From contig NZ_CP118735.1 in the NCBI RefSeq assembly GCF_032595075.1, forward strand, positions 1,206,001 to 1,270,000: DNA of 64,000 nucleotides. Direction: 5' to 3'. Under the pieces are notes generated by a model, which ran no database searches, was not told where the DNA came from, and worked only from the letters and a program-made list of their open reading frames with translations. Position numbers and translations under genes: made by a program. Each line of letters starts with the position of its first letter. Positions within the stretch are counted from its first letter, which is position 1. Source of the stretch: Streptococcus sp. 29887. GTDB taxonomy: Bacteria; Bacillota; Bacilli; Lactobacillales; Streptococcaceae. This document shows positions 56,926-64,000 of this stretch, in pieces.

Positions 56926-57593
56926 TCAGTATCGGTCAGTCTTGTAAATGTGTCAAGTATTTTCTCATCATTTTTTGTAAGATGATAATCTTTAAGTCCA
57001 GTTACTGTTAGGTAAGCCTCGAGCGTCTCGATGCGTTCAGCCTCGAGCGTCTTTATGTAATTTTCAATATACAGAAAATCAATTTCACCATTTTTCATTG
57101 GTAGTATGAAGTGCGATGATAAAAAGGTTTCATCAACATCTCGTACAAGCCCTGATAACAATTTTGGTTTTAATTTATTTAGTAAAGTTTGGAAGTAAAG
57201 AACATAATGTCTTGTCATGGATATCAAAGGGATTACCTTCCGAACAAACTGGCCTGCATACCAAGGTTTATTGCGATAGAAAAAATCCATTTGTAACAAA
57301 CCTAAGCTCCATACACCTGCATCATTAACATTTTCTTGATTGACAAATCCTGTTGACTGTAAAATACCTTGATTTTGAGAAGTTCTTGTAACATAATCAT
57401 ATCCGTCACCTACTGTAAGCATATCTTTATTAAAACTAAGGGTACTTTTAATTTTAAACAACTTAGAAACAGGATACTCCCGCCATTCTCCCCCTGCCTC
57501 TTCAAACTCTTTGTCTAGTTTGGCTAGGCGAGGGCTTAGGGCTTTTTTGTGACGTCTTCTCCTTTTTGCTGGAGGAGTTGGGTCACTTCCCAA
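56910..57593 (-). CDS. Restriction-modification specificity subunit, first half (phase OFF)
   Basis: 227 residues ending TDTESRVE at a TAG created by the repeat tract. It has the first target-recognition domain (GEWREYPVSKLFKIKSTLSF to ILPMKNGEIDFLYIENYIK) and a coiled-coil (TLEAERIETLEAYLTV). The basic N-terminus overlaps the end of the methyltransferase gene and starts at TTG or within the overlap; the exact start is unclear. In the present state a single-domain, possibly dimerising S protein could be made. Confidence 0.78.
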   Translation of the reverse strand: MGSDPTPPAKRRRRHKKALSPRLAKLDKEFEEAGGEWREYPVSKLFKIKSTLSFNKDMLTVGDGYDYVTRTSQNQGILQSTGFVNQENVNDAGVWSLGLLQMDFFYRNKPWYAGQFVRKVIPLISMTRHYVLYFQTLLNKLKPKLLSGLVRDVDETFLSSHFILPMKNGEIDFLYIENYIKTLEAERIETLEAYLTVTGLKDYHLTKNDEKILDTFTRLTDTESRVE

Positions 57594-59560
57594 GAAAGGT
57601 AATCAGCAACGGTCTTTTTGAAATCCTCTAAGGTTGGCTTAGTATCAATGACTTGGTGTTGCTCAAAATTCCAATCATTACCATTCAGACTGATAAAATC
57701 CTCTATATGGACAGCATCCAAATCCCAATCTGCCTCTACTTTAGCTCGACTGCCTGCCTTGTAAATCTTGATGATGTCTTGATAACGTTGAACAGGGCTA
57801 TCCACTTCTGAAATCCCACGTTTGGCTCGCTTGTAGCCATCATTTCGGAAGTCAATGAATTTGACAGGGCGTTCTACATCGTGAGGGGTCTTAGCTTCAA
57901 AAATATAAATTGACGTCTGCACCCCTGCCATTGGCACGAAAAGGTCAACCGGCATCTTGATTGAGGCAAGCATGGTATGCTTTTTAAGAATAGATTGGGC
58001 TGTCTTGGTAGCTTTACCAGAACCTGCTGAATCTTGGATGATAATCGCACCTAAGCCTCCTTTTTCCATCTTATCAAGACCATGTTCTAAGAAAGGCAGT
58101 CCATTTTCATCATAAGAAAAAGGTGGGTTTAACAACAGACGGTCAGCCTTGAAGTTTTCAAAGAGACTTTCTGGGCGGTTAAAGGCTGAACCTTTCTCAA
58201 TACGACTTGAACCATCACCACGTAAAATCATATTGGTCGCCGCCAAGGTAAACATCTCTGCGTTTAGCTCAACACCGAGAAGATTGTTTTTCTTAAGTGC
58301 GTCAATAGCTTCATTTGCGGCCGTGGTCGCCTTACCAAAGATAGCATTGGCATCTTCTATCATCAATTCCATTGCAGAAATCAAGAACCCTGCTGAACCT
58401 GTCGCCAAGTCCATGACTTTGTTATCTTTTTTAATCGCTAAAATCTGTGACATCATCTTGGTCACATAAGGCGGCGTTAAGACAATGCCAATTTCCTTAC
58501 CATCTCCAAGGGCATACTTGAGAAACTCAGAATACATTTCCCCCATAATGTCAATATGGCCACCTAAACCGTCAATAGCTTTGAAAATGTATTCATAGAT
58601 AAAGGTGAAAATTTGTTTGGTCACACTTGCCTGACCATCAATCAACTTGGCAACTTCTTTATCAAGGTCTGTCTTTTCGTCACGCTGAGCATCTTTTGAG
58701 ATTTCCTTGAAAGAAGAAATCATCAAGTCACGCTTGGTTTTCTCAATCCCTCTGTTTTCTAGAAAATTTGAAATATGCGTTACAATCAATTCGCCATCAT
58801 GCTTATCTTTGACTTGTTTCCCTAATAAATTGTCAGGAAGTAGACCGTCGTCTAACTTAATTTTGTCACCATTTGGAGTAAGCATTTCAATATCTTGCAT
58901 GGCCAAAAGCATACCAGATACATAGAGAACTCTCTGTGGAGCAGTGATATTATGATTGTGCATCAGGCGATTGAGTTTCTTGGCATAACTTTGCAAGGCC
59001 GCTTGACTATCAATTAAAATCTGGTGTTTTTCTTCTTCTGTCAGAACAGCGTTCTTGTAGAACGTTTCAAAACTCTTCTCATTTTCAAGAAAATCAAGAG
59101 TTTGAACGGTTGTTAATTCTTTATAGGCATTCAGAGCAGAACCGAAGACATAGTAAACTTTGAGAGAAACATTTTCTTCGTTGTCACCAGCCACACCAAT
59201 CGCAAAGACCTCGCTGTATTTACCAGAAGCAATCATATTTCGGGCATAATACAGAGCACCATTAACTGCATAAGTGCCAATTGACTTGTCATCGTATTTA
59301 ACACCCTCTTTATTTTCAGCAAGTAATTTTTTTGCTGAGAATTTATTTTCAAAGATAACAGGGCGACTATATTTTTCTACATGAAAGTCTGGTTTACCAA
59401 AATTAGCTTTAGACTCCGTTTTCGCAGACCCTCTCAGAGCCTCTTTCATATAGGAGCTCATACCTGATTCTTCATTGTAGTCTTGCAACTTTCGTAAACC
59501 AATACGGTCTAACTGACCTTTTACCCAGTCATTAACATCTGACTCTAATTTCCACTCCAT
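57536..59560 (-). CDS. Fused restriction endonuclease/N6-adenine methyltransferase (BcgI/type IIG-like)
   Basis: 674 residues. The N-terminal domain has a PD-(D/E)xK arrangement: Pro57-Asp58 in FGKPDFH and Glu71-Asn-Lys73 in VIFENKF. A helical linker leads to a class gamma amino-methyltransferase with SAM loop DLATGSAGF (384-392) and catalytic NPPF (478-481). This fuses what type I systems split into HsdR nuclease and HsdM, which explains the absence of hsdR; BcgI-like enzymes have this plan with a separate S subunit, here overlapping by 58 nt. Starts 3 nt after the RelA-like gene stop. Confidence 0.75.
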   Translation of the reverse strand: MEWKLESDVNDWVKGQLDRIGLRKLQDYNEESGMSSYMKEALRGSAKTESKANFGKPDFHVEKYSRPVIFENKFSAKKLLAENKEGVKYDDKSIGTYAVNGALYYARNMIASGKYSEVFAIGVAGDNEENVSLKVYYVFGSALNAYKELTTVQTLDFLENEKSFETFYKNAVLTEEEKHQILIDSQAALQSYAKKLNRLMHNHNITAPQRVLYVSGMLLAMQDIEMLTPNGDKIKLDDGLLPDNLLGKQVKDKHDGELIVTHISNFLENRGIEKTKRDLMISSFKEISKDAQRDEKTDLDKEVAKLIDGQASVTKQIFTFIYEYIFKAIDGLGGHIDIMGEMYSEFLKYALGDGKEIGIVLTPPYVTKMMSQILAIKKDNKVMDLATGSAGFLISAMELMIEDANAIFGKATTAANEAIDALKKNNLLGVELNAEMFTLAATNMILRGDGSSRIEKGSAFNRPESLFENFKADRLLLNPPFSYDENGLPFLEHGLDKMEKGGLGAIIIQDSAGSGKATKTAQSILKKHTMLASIKMPVDLFVPMAGVQTSIYIFEAKTPHDVERPVKFIDFRNDGYKRAKRGISEVDSPVQRYQDIIKIYKAGSRAKVEADWDLDAVHIEDFISLNGNDWNFEQHQVIDTKPTLEDFKKTVADYLSWEVTQLLQQKGEDVTKKP

Positions 59561-59563
59561 TTT

Positions 59564-60124
59564 TTACCCCACAAACTTCCTTTTATACTTGATATGACTG
59601 GCAATATTGCCTTCTACATCCTTCTCATCCCAGAGTTGCAATTCCCATGGGTAGTAGAAATTACTCTTATTTTTGAAATAGATATGAATACCGACATAGT
59701 CGTCCTTATCTCGCAGGTACCAGTTTTTCAGTCCATATTTTTCCTGCCAGTCATCCAGACGCTCCATGACCTCCGCGATTTCCTCAGAAGTCAAAATCAT
59801 ACGAGCACCGAAAATATCATTGAGAATGGAGTTGACAGGATATCCCTCATTTCTCTCCTTAAAACGCTCAATCTTATCCAAAATGGATTCCGATGTTTTG
59901 ACACGATAAAAATAAGCAATATCCTTGACATCAGCACGCATCAAATAGTCATTGATAGCCTCGTGTAAGTTAAGCCGATAGGTCAGAATAGGCTGGGTAG
60001 GCACCTTGGCAAATGTATGCTTGAGATTGATTTTCTCAACTTTTCCTGTTTCAAAATAATCCTGTGAATACTCAAGATGAATACGGTTAATTTCACTTAT
60101 TAATCGTTCAACTTTCTCTAACAT
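59564..60124 (-). CDS. RelA/SpoT-domain-like protein coupled to the R-M genes
   Basis: 186 residues. YRVKTSESILDKIERFKE, LNDIFGARMI, the RDKDDYVGIHIYF stretch and PWELQLWDEK with a late His (ASHIKYK) resemble the motifs of (p)ppGpp synthetase-type nucleotidyltransferases (R..K, D..GAR, Y..IH, ElQ). Whether it makes ppGpp, pyrophosphorylates tRNA like toxSAS, or is inactive is unknown. Its stop is 3 nt before the nuclease-methyltransferase ATG, so the two are translated together. AGGAG ribosome site. Confidence 0.58.
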   Translation of the reverse strand: MLEKVERLISEINRIHLEYSQDYFETGKVEKINLKHTFAKVPTQPILTYRLNLHEAINDYLMRADVKDIAYFYRVKTSESILDKIERFKERNEGYPVNSILNDIFGARMILTSEEIAEVMERLDDWQEKYGLKNWYLRDKDDYVGIHIYFKNKSNFYYPWELQLWDEKDVEGNIASHIKYKRKFVG

Positions 60125-60151
60125 CTTCTTTCTCCTCGTAAAATAGCAGAG

Positions 60152-60667
60152 CTACTCTTCCACCTTCCGCTGACTTGCTTGCCAGTTTCTGAAATCATCC
60201 ACATCTGACTTAACTAATTTGAGGCAGGCATTAAGTACAAAGGCATCATCCAGCAAACCTGGTCCGAATAGGAAATCAGGCAGGGCATCCAAAGGGCTGA
60301 AAAAGTAGATTAAGGCACCGATTGTAGCTAAAATAGCTCCTTTTGGTAAGGTCGTATATTCTCGCTTAACATAGCTTCTAACCATGGAAATCATTCCTGG
60401 AATGGCTGAAAACTTGTCCCCGCCAAATGGAAGTCGCGCCAATTTCTTCTCGGTATCTTGTAGAAAATGTTCCAATTTCCCTTGATCAGACAACAAGGCC
60501 TCTGCACGTTCTCTAGTCTTGGACGATTTCCAAGTTTCAAGCGCCTGGTCAAATTTATCTTCTAATTCCTGTTTGTTTTTAAATGGCTTACGCTTTTGAG
60601 CCCATTCAGACAACCGTTTTTGAAAACGGTCAGTTAATTTTACTCTTTGTGGCATAAAAGACCTCAC
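60152..60667 (-). CDS. DUF1232 (YkvA family) protein
   Basis: 171 residues; the C-terminal half is YkvA-like: YFFSPLDALPDFLFGPGLLDD then a helix ending SDVDDFRNW. One short hydrophobic segment; N-terminal half basic and helical. Function of the family is unknown. Sits between the Fic gene (20 nt) and the RelA-like gene (27 nt), perhaps one transcript. Confidence 0.8.
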   Translation of the reverse strand: MRSFMPQRVKLTDRFQKRLSEWAQKRKPFKNKQELEDKFDQALETWKSSKTRERAEALLSDQGKLEHFLQDTEKKLARLPFGGDKFSAIPGMISMVRSYVKREYTTLPKGAILATIGALIYFFSPLDALPDFLFGPGLLDDAFVLNACLKLVKSDVDDFRNWQASQRKVEE

Positions 60668-60687
60668 ATAGTTTGCTTGTGCTAGAA

Positions 60688-61290
60688 TTACAAATCCGCA
60701 GTGCGATAAAGATTGTATCCTTCATAGTAATAAGAATGGTCAATACCCTTGAAATAAGTAGCCTGACCAAGATCTTCCGTTAAGGCTTGCAATAACAGAT
60801 ATTTAAGCTCTCCTGTTGATACATGACTTCTAACCATGGCATTAAAATACTCATCTTTATCAATGCTATTCCAATCAACTACCTTACCTAGACTAACTCG
60901 GAGCATACAATCCAACCAGATACGCATACTGCGACCATTTCCTTCACGGAATGGATGTGCAATGTTCATATCCGCATATTTTTCAACGATTTCGTCAAAG
61001 GTTGTATGAGGTAGCTTGTCAATATAGGCCAAAGACTGCTCAAGAAAGATTCGTGGAGCGAATTGAAAATTATCCTTGGCAATGTTGACATCACGAATTT
61101 TACCTGCAAAATCATAAATATCCTCAAATAAAGCCTGATGAATGTGTGCCAAACCTGCAAAAGTCCCAACTTCTATCTGGAACAGTTGGCCAGTTTCGAA
61201 CAGTTGAGCTGCTTTTTTCTTGCTGATTTGTTCTTCAAGCCGAGCTAATTCAGCCGAATTTTCAATCCCCAATTTATTTTCTAAAACCAT
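60688..61290 (-). CDS. Fic family protein (class III AMP transferase)
   Basis: About 200 residues with the full Fic motif HPFREGNGRSMRIW, so AMPylation is likely. The C-terminus carries SYYYEGYN, which fits the inhibitory (S/T)xxxE(G/N) helix of class III single-protein Fic enzymes such as that of Neisseria; Fic proteins of this sort modify gyrase or topoisomerase IV in some species, and here the gene lies next to parE. GAGG 4-8 nt before the ATG at 61290 sets the start. Confidence 0.83.
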   Translation of the reverse strand: MVLENKLGIENSAELARLEEQISKKKAAQLFETGQLFQIEVGTFAGLAHIHQALFEDIYDFAGKIRDVNIAKDNFQFAPRIFLEQSLAYIDKLPHTTFDEIVEKYADMNIAHPFREGNGRSMRIWLDCMLRVSLGKVVDWNSIDKDEYFNAMVRSHVSTGELKYLLLQALTEDLGQATYFKGIDHSYYYEGYNLYRTADL

Positions 61291-61314
61291 ACTGCACCTC
61301 AAATTTCCCTGAGA

Positions 61315-63264
61315 TTATTTGGTAAAAGCTGTCGCTTCCTCCAAGGTAAACTTCACATTGTCTTCAATCCACTTACGGCGTGGCTCAACCTTGTCACCCA
61401 TGAGGACGGATACACGGCGTTCAGCACGGGCTAGGTCTTCAATGGTGACACGGATAAGGGTACGGGTTTCAGGGTTCATGGTTGTTTCCCAGAGCTGATC
61501 GGCATTCATCTCACCAAGACCCTTGTAGCGTTGGAGGATGAAGCCCTTGCCAAAATCCTTGCGGAGATCTTCTAATTCCCCATCAGACCAAGCATAAGCA
61601 ATCTTCTCAGTCTTACCCTTGCCTTTGGACATCTTGTAGAGGGGTGGAAGGGCGATGTAAACCCGACCAGCTTCTACTAGCGGTCGCATATAGCGATAGA
61701 AGAAGGTCAGCAAGAGAGTCTGAATGTGGGCACCGTCCGTATCCGCATCGGTCATGATAATTATCTTGTCATAGTTGACATCTTCCAGCGTAAAGTCTGA
61801 ACCAACACCTGCACCAATGGTGTAAATCATGGTGTTGATTTCTTCGTTTTTGAGGATGTCCGCCATTTTAGCCTTGGCAGTGTTGATAACCTTACCACGC
61901 AAAGGTAGAATGGCTTGGAACTTGCGGTCACGGCCTTGTTTGGCAGAGCCTCCGGCCGAATCTCCCTCGACCAGATAGAGTTCGTTTTTGGCTGGATTTT
62001 TGGACTGGGCTGGGGTTAATTTTCCTGATAAAAGCCCCTTGTCCTTCTTGTTTTTCTTACCGTTTCGGGATTCGTCACGCGCCTTACGAGCGGCCTCGCG
62101 GGCGTCACGCGCCTTAATGGCCTTGCGGACTAGATTTGAAGCTAATTCCCCATTTTCCAAAAGGAAGAAGGTTAGCTTGTCCGATACAATGCCGTCCACC
62201 ACAGGACGAGCAAGCGGGCTGCCCAGCTTGTCCTTGGTCTGTCCTTCAAACTGCAAATGCTCTTCTGGCACAAGGATAGAAAGGACCGCAGACAAACCTT
62301 CACGGTAGTCAGAGCCTTCCAAGTTCTTGTCCTTTTCCTTGAGCAAGTTGGTCTTACGAGCATAGTCGTTCATGGCCTTGGTAATGGCTAGTTTAAGACC
62401 TGTTTCGTGGGTACCGCCGTCCTTGGTCCGAACGTTGTTAACGAAGGACAGGATGTTATCTGAATAACCATCGTTGTACTGCATGGCCACTTGGACCTGG
62501 AATCCTGCATCTTCTCCTTCAAAATAGAGGACTGGAGTCAGGGTTTCCTTGTCTTCGTTGAGGTAGGATACAAAGTCCTGGACACCATTTTCGTAGTGGT
62601 ACTCCTCCTGCTCACCCGTCCGCTCATCTGTCAGGGTCATGGTGACTTGTTTGAGCAAGAAGGCTGATTCTTTCAAGCGTTCGGCAATAGTGTTGAACTT
62701 GAAATCCGTCGTTGAGAAGATGGTATCATCAGGCATAAAGGTAACCTTTGTACCTGTTTTTGATTTTGGAGCGGTACCAATCTTCTCCAAAGTCGTGACT
62801 GGTTTGCCGCCCTGCTCAAACCGTTGCTTGTAAACAGCACCGTCACGGGTAATCTCAACTTCCAACCAGCTGGACAGGGCATTGACCACCGAAGAACCAA
62901 CCCCGTGCAGACCACCAGAGGTCTTGTAGCCACCTTGACCGAACTTACCACCTGCGTGGAGAACGGTGAAGATAACTTCAACGGTTGGCTTACCTGTAGC
63001 GTGCATACCGACAGGCATTCCGCGTCCACGGTCGGAAACGGACAGGCTACCGTCCTTGTTAATGGTCACGTCAATTCGGTCACCGAAACCGGAGAGAGCC
63101 TCATCGACAGCGTTATCGACAATCTCCCAGACCATGTGGTGAAGCCCATTCCCATCTGTCGAGCCGATGTACATGCCAGGGCGTTTGCGGACGGCATCTA
63201 GCCCTTCCAGTACCTGAATGGCATCGTCATTATAATTATTTATGTTAATCTCTTTCTTAGCCAA
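61315..63264 (-). CDS. parE: DNA topoisomerase IV subunit B
   Basis: 649 residues: GHKL ATPase (EIVDNAVDEALSG, GGLHGVGSSVVNAL), transducer, and TOPRIM with EGDSAGGSAKQGRDR and the DADTDGAHI metal site. The N-terminus KKEININNYNDDAIQVLEG is that of streptococcal ParE, not GyrB. Initiates at TTG, with GGAGG 6 nt upstream. Confidence 0.95.
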   Translation of the reverse strand: MAKKEININNYNDDAIQVLEGLDAVRKRPGMYIGSTDGNGLHHMVWEIVDNAVDEALSGFGDRIDVTINKDGSLSVSDRGRGMPVGMHATGKPTVEVIFTVLHAGGKFGQGGYKTSGGLHGVGSSVVNALSSWLEVEITRDGAVYKQRFEQGGKPVTTLEKIGTAPKSKTGTKVTFMPDDTIFSTTDFKFNTIAERLKESAFLLKQVTMTLTDERTGEQEEYHYENGVQDFVSYLNEDKETLTPVLYFEGEDAGFQVQVAMQYNDGYSDNILSFVNNVRTKDGGTHETGLKLAITKAMNDYARKTNLLKEKDKNLEGSDYREGLSAVLSILVPEEHLQFEGQTKDKLGSPLARPVVDGIVSDKLTFFLLENGELASNLVRKAIKARDAREAARKARDESRNGKKNKKDKGLLSGKLTPAQSKNPAKNELYLVEGDSAGGSAKQGRDRKFQAILPLRGKVINTAKAKMADILKNEEINTMIYTIGAGVGSDFTLEDVNYDKIIIMTDADTDGAHIQTLLLTFFYRYMRPLVEAGRVYIALPPLYKMSKGKGKTEKIAYAWSDGELEDLRKDFGKGFILQRYKGLGEMNADQLWETTMNPETRTLIRVTIEDLARAERRVSVLMGDKVEPRRKWIEDNVKFTLEEATAFTK

Positions 63265-63293
63265 AACTGACCTCCATACTTATCATCCTTTCT

Positions 63294-63322
63294 ATATTAC
63301 AAGTTTTTGGGCATTTTTGCAA
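63294..63322 (-). promoter_or_regulatory. parE promoter
   Basis: TTGCAA, 17-nt spacer, TAATAT on the minus strand, about 30 nt before the start codon. Confidence 0.6.
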
Positions 63323-63394
63323 AATTTTTCTGTTTCCTATCGGCTGAGACAGCTTACAAAATAAGATTTTGGACTAAATCAGATGAAAATATGC

Positions 63395-63400
63395 TATAAT
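63395..63400 (+). promoter_or_regulatory. Extended -10 of plsY
   Basis: TGC-TATAAT only 6 nt before the ATG at 63407; transcription should begin at or next to the start codon. Confidence 0.65.
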
Positions 63401-63406
63401 GAAAAC

Positions 63407-64000
63407 ATGTTAGTCAATCTTATTTTACTATTTATTGCATATTTATTGGGATCTATCCCGTCAGGACTTTGGATAGGTCAAACTTTTTTCAATATCAACA
63501 TTCGTGAACATGGTTCGGGAAATACTGGAACAACCAACACATTCCGTATTTTAGGTCCGAAGGCCGGGACCATTGTATTTGTCATTGATTTCCTCAAGGG
63601 AACCTTGGCAGCCTTGCTTCCCGTCATCTTTCATGCCCAAGGAATTTCTCCGATTGTCTTTGGATTGATGGCTGTCTTAGGACATACTTTCCCTATCTTT
63701 GCCCAATTCAAAGGTGGTAAGGCGGTTGCAACATCTGCTGGTATGCTTCTGGGCATCGCACCTGCTTTCTGTCTTTATCTCATTCTAATCTTTGCCAGCT
63801 CACTATATTTGACATCCATGGTTTCCTTCTCCAGCGTATTGGCTGCCGCTTTAGCAATCTTAGGAGCTCTGCTATTTCCAGCACTAAAATTTATCCTACC
63901 TAGCTACGACTGGCTCTTTACCATTATCATCGTCTTTTTGGGGCTCTTTGTCATCGTTCGACACAAGGAAAATATCCAGCGGATTTTGAAAAAAGAAGAA
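63407..64000 (+). CDS. plsY: Glycerol-3-phosphate acyltransferase PlsY (3' end outside window)
   Basis: 198 residues visible of about 213. It transfers the acyl group from acyl phosphate to glycerol 3-phosphate, the first step of phospholipid synthesis. [29 protein letters not shown] and [18 protein letters not shown] are the three conserved motifs; five membrane helices. No ribosome site: the -10 box ends 6 nt before the ATG, suggesting a leaderless mRNA. An in-frame ATG at 63383 precedes the -10 and is less likely. Confidence 0.93.
   Translation, partial: MLVNLILLFIAYLLGSIPSGLWIGQTFFNINIREHGSGNTGTTNTFRILGPKAGTIVFVIDFLKGTLAALLPVIFHAQGISPIVFGLMAVLGHTFPIFAQFKGGKAVATSAGMLLGIAPAFCLYLILIFASSLYLTSMVSFSSVLAAALAILGALLFPALKFILPSYDWLFTIIIVFLGLFVIVRHKENIQRILKKEE

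Noticed and set aside
57536..59560. Solitary type I HsdM without its nuclease
   Set aside because: The N-terminal 180 residues contain PD and ExK in nuclease spacing, so the nuclease seems fused.
61315..63264. gyrB
   Set aside because: Sequence detail and the plsY/parC surroundings fit parE; GyrB differs at the N-terminus.

Overview
The window reads as a low-GC Streptococcus chromosome, most probably Streptococcus suis or a close relative. Support comes from a XerS recombinase, the order lspA-rluD, the pyrR-pyrB-carA-carB operon, the divergent plsY/parE pair with parC and ilvE downstream, a THUMP-type ThiI with its cysteine desulfurase, and strong AGGAGG ribosome sites. The species is inferred from memory of gene order and protein likeness, not from a search.

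Layout. 1-2.1 kb: end of xerS and a phosphohexomutase. 2.2-8.8 kb: a Bce-type peptide-antibiotic sensing and detoxification module (kinase, regulator, ABC permease and ATPase, lipoprotein, TraX-like membrane protein) with a RelBE-type toxin-antitoxin pair inserted. Two small paralogous ORFs not called by length-based methods each sit behind a TTACA-N4-TGTAA operator. 8.8-15.4 kb: ATP-grasp/esterase operon, trmFO, pcp and a methyltransferase. 15.4-21.5 kb: a graveyard of polymorphic-toxin C-terminal tails and immunity genes, several sharing one C-terminal immunity domain. 21.6-28.9 kb: the pyrimidine operon, whose two long internal gaps are packed with hairpin repeats. 28.9-37.2 kb: housekeeping genes (yjdM, rluD, lspA, a LysR regulator, rpmA, rplU, brnQ, thiI, cysteine desulfurase). 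37.2-41.9 kb: small membrane proteins, repeats, mazEF, an integrase remnant at tRNA-Arg, rpsA, tRNA-Gln and tRNA-Tyr. 42-52 kb: a mosaic exopolysaccharide locus (ugd, broken initial sugar transferase, four glycosyltransferases, flippase, polymerase, chain-length regulator and tyrosine kinase). 52-64 kb: ilvE, parC, a restriction-modification/Fic/RelA-like defence islet, parE and the start of plsY.

Most unusual signals: (1) a covarying hairpin repeat family, three of whose four copies abut the start codons of carB, carA and parC; (2) a second hairpin family in the pyr operon with fixed loop and flanks but changing, self-complementary stems; (3) twin small peptides under apparent BceR control; (4) a recombination-anchored toxin/immunity array; (5) a fused nuclease-methyltransferase whose specificity gene is switched by a GAGTA pentamer tract and which is translationally coupled to a RelA/SpoT-like protein.
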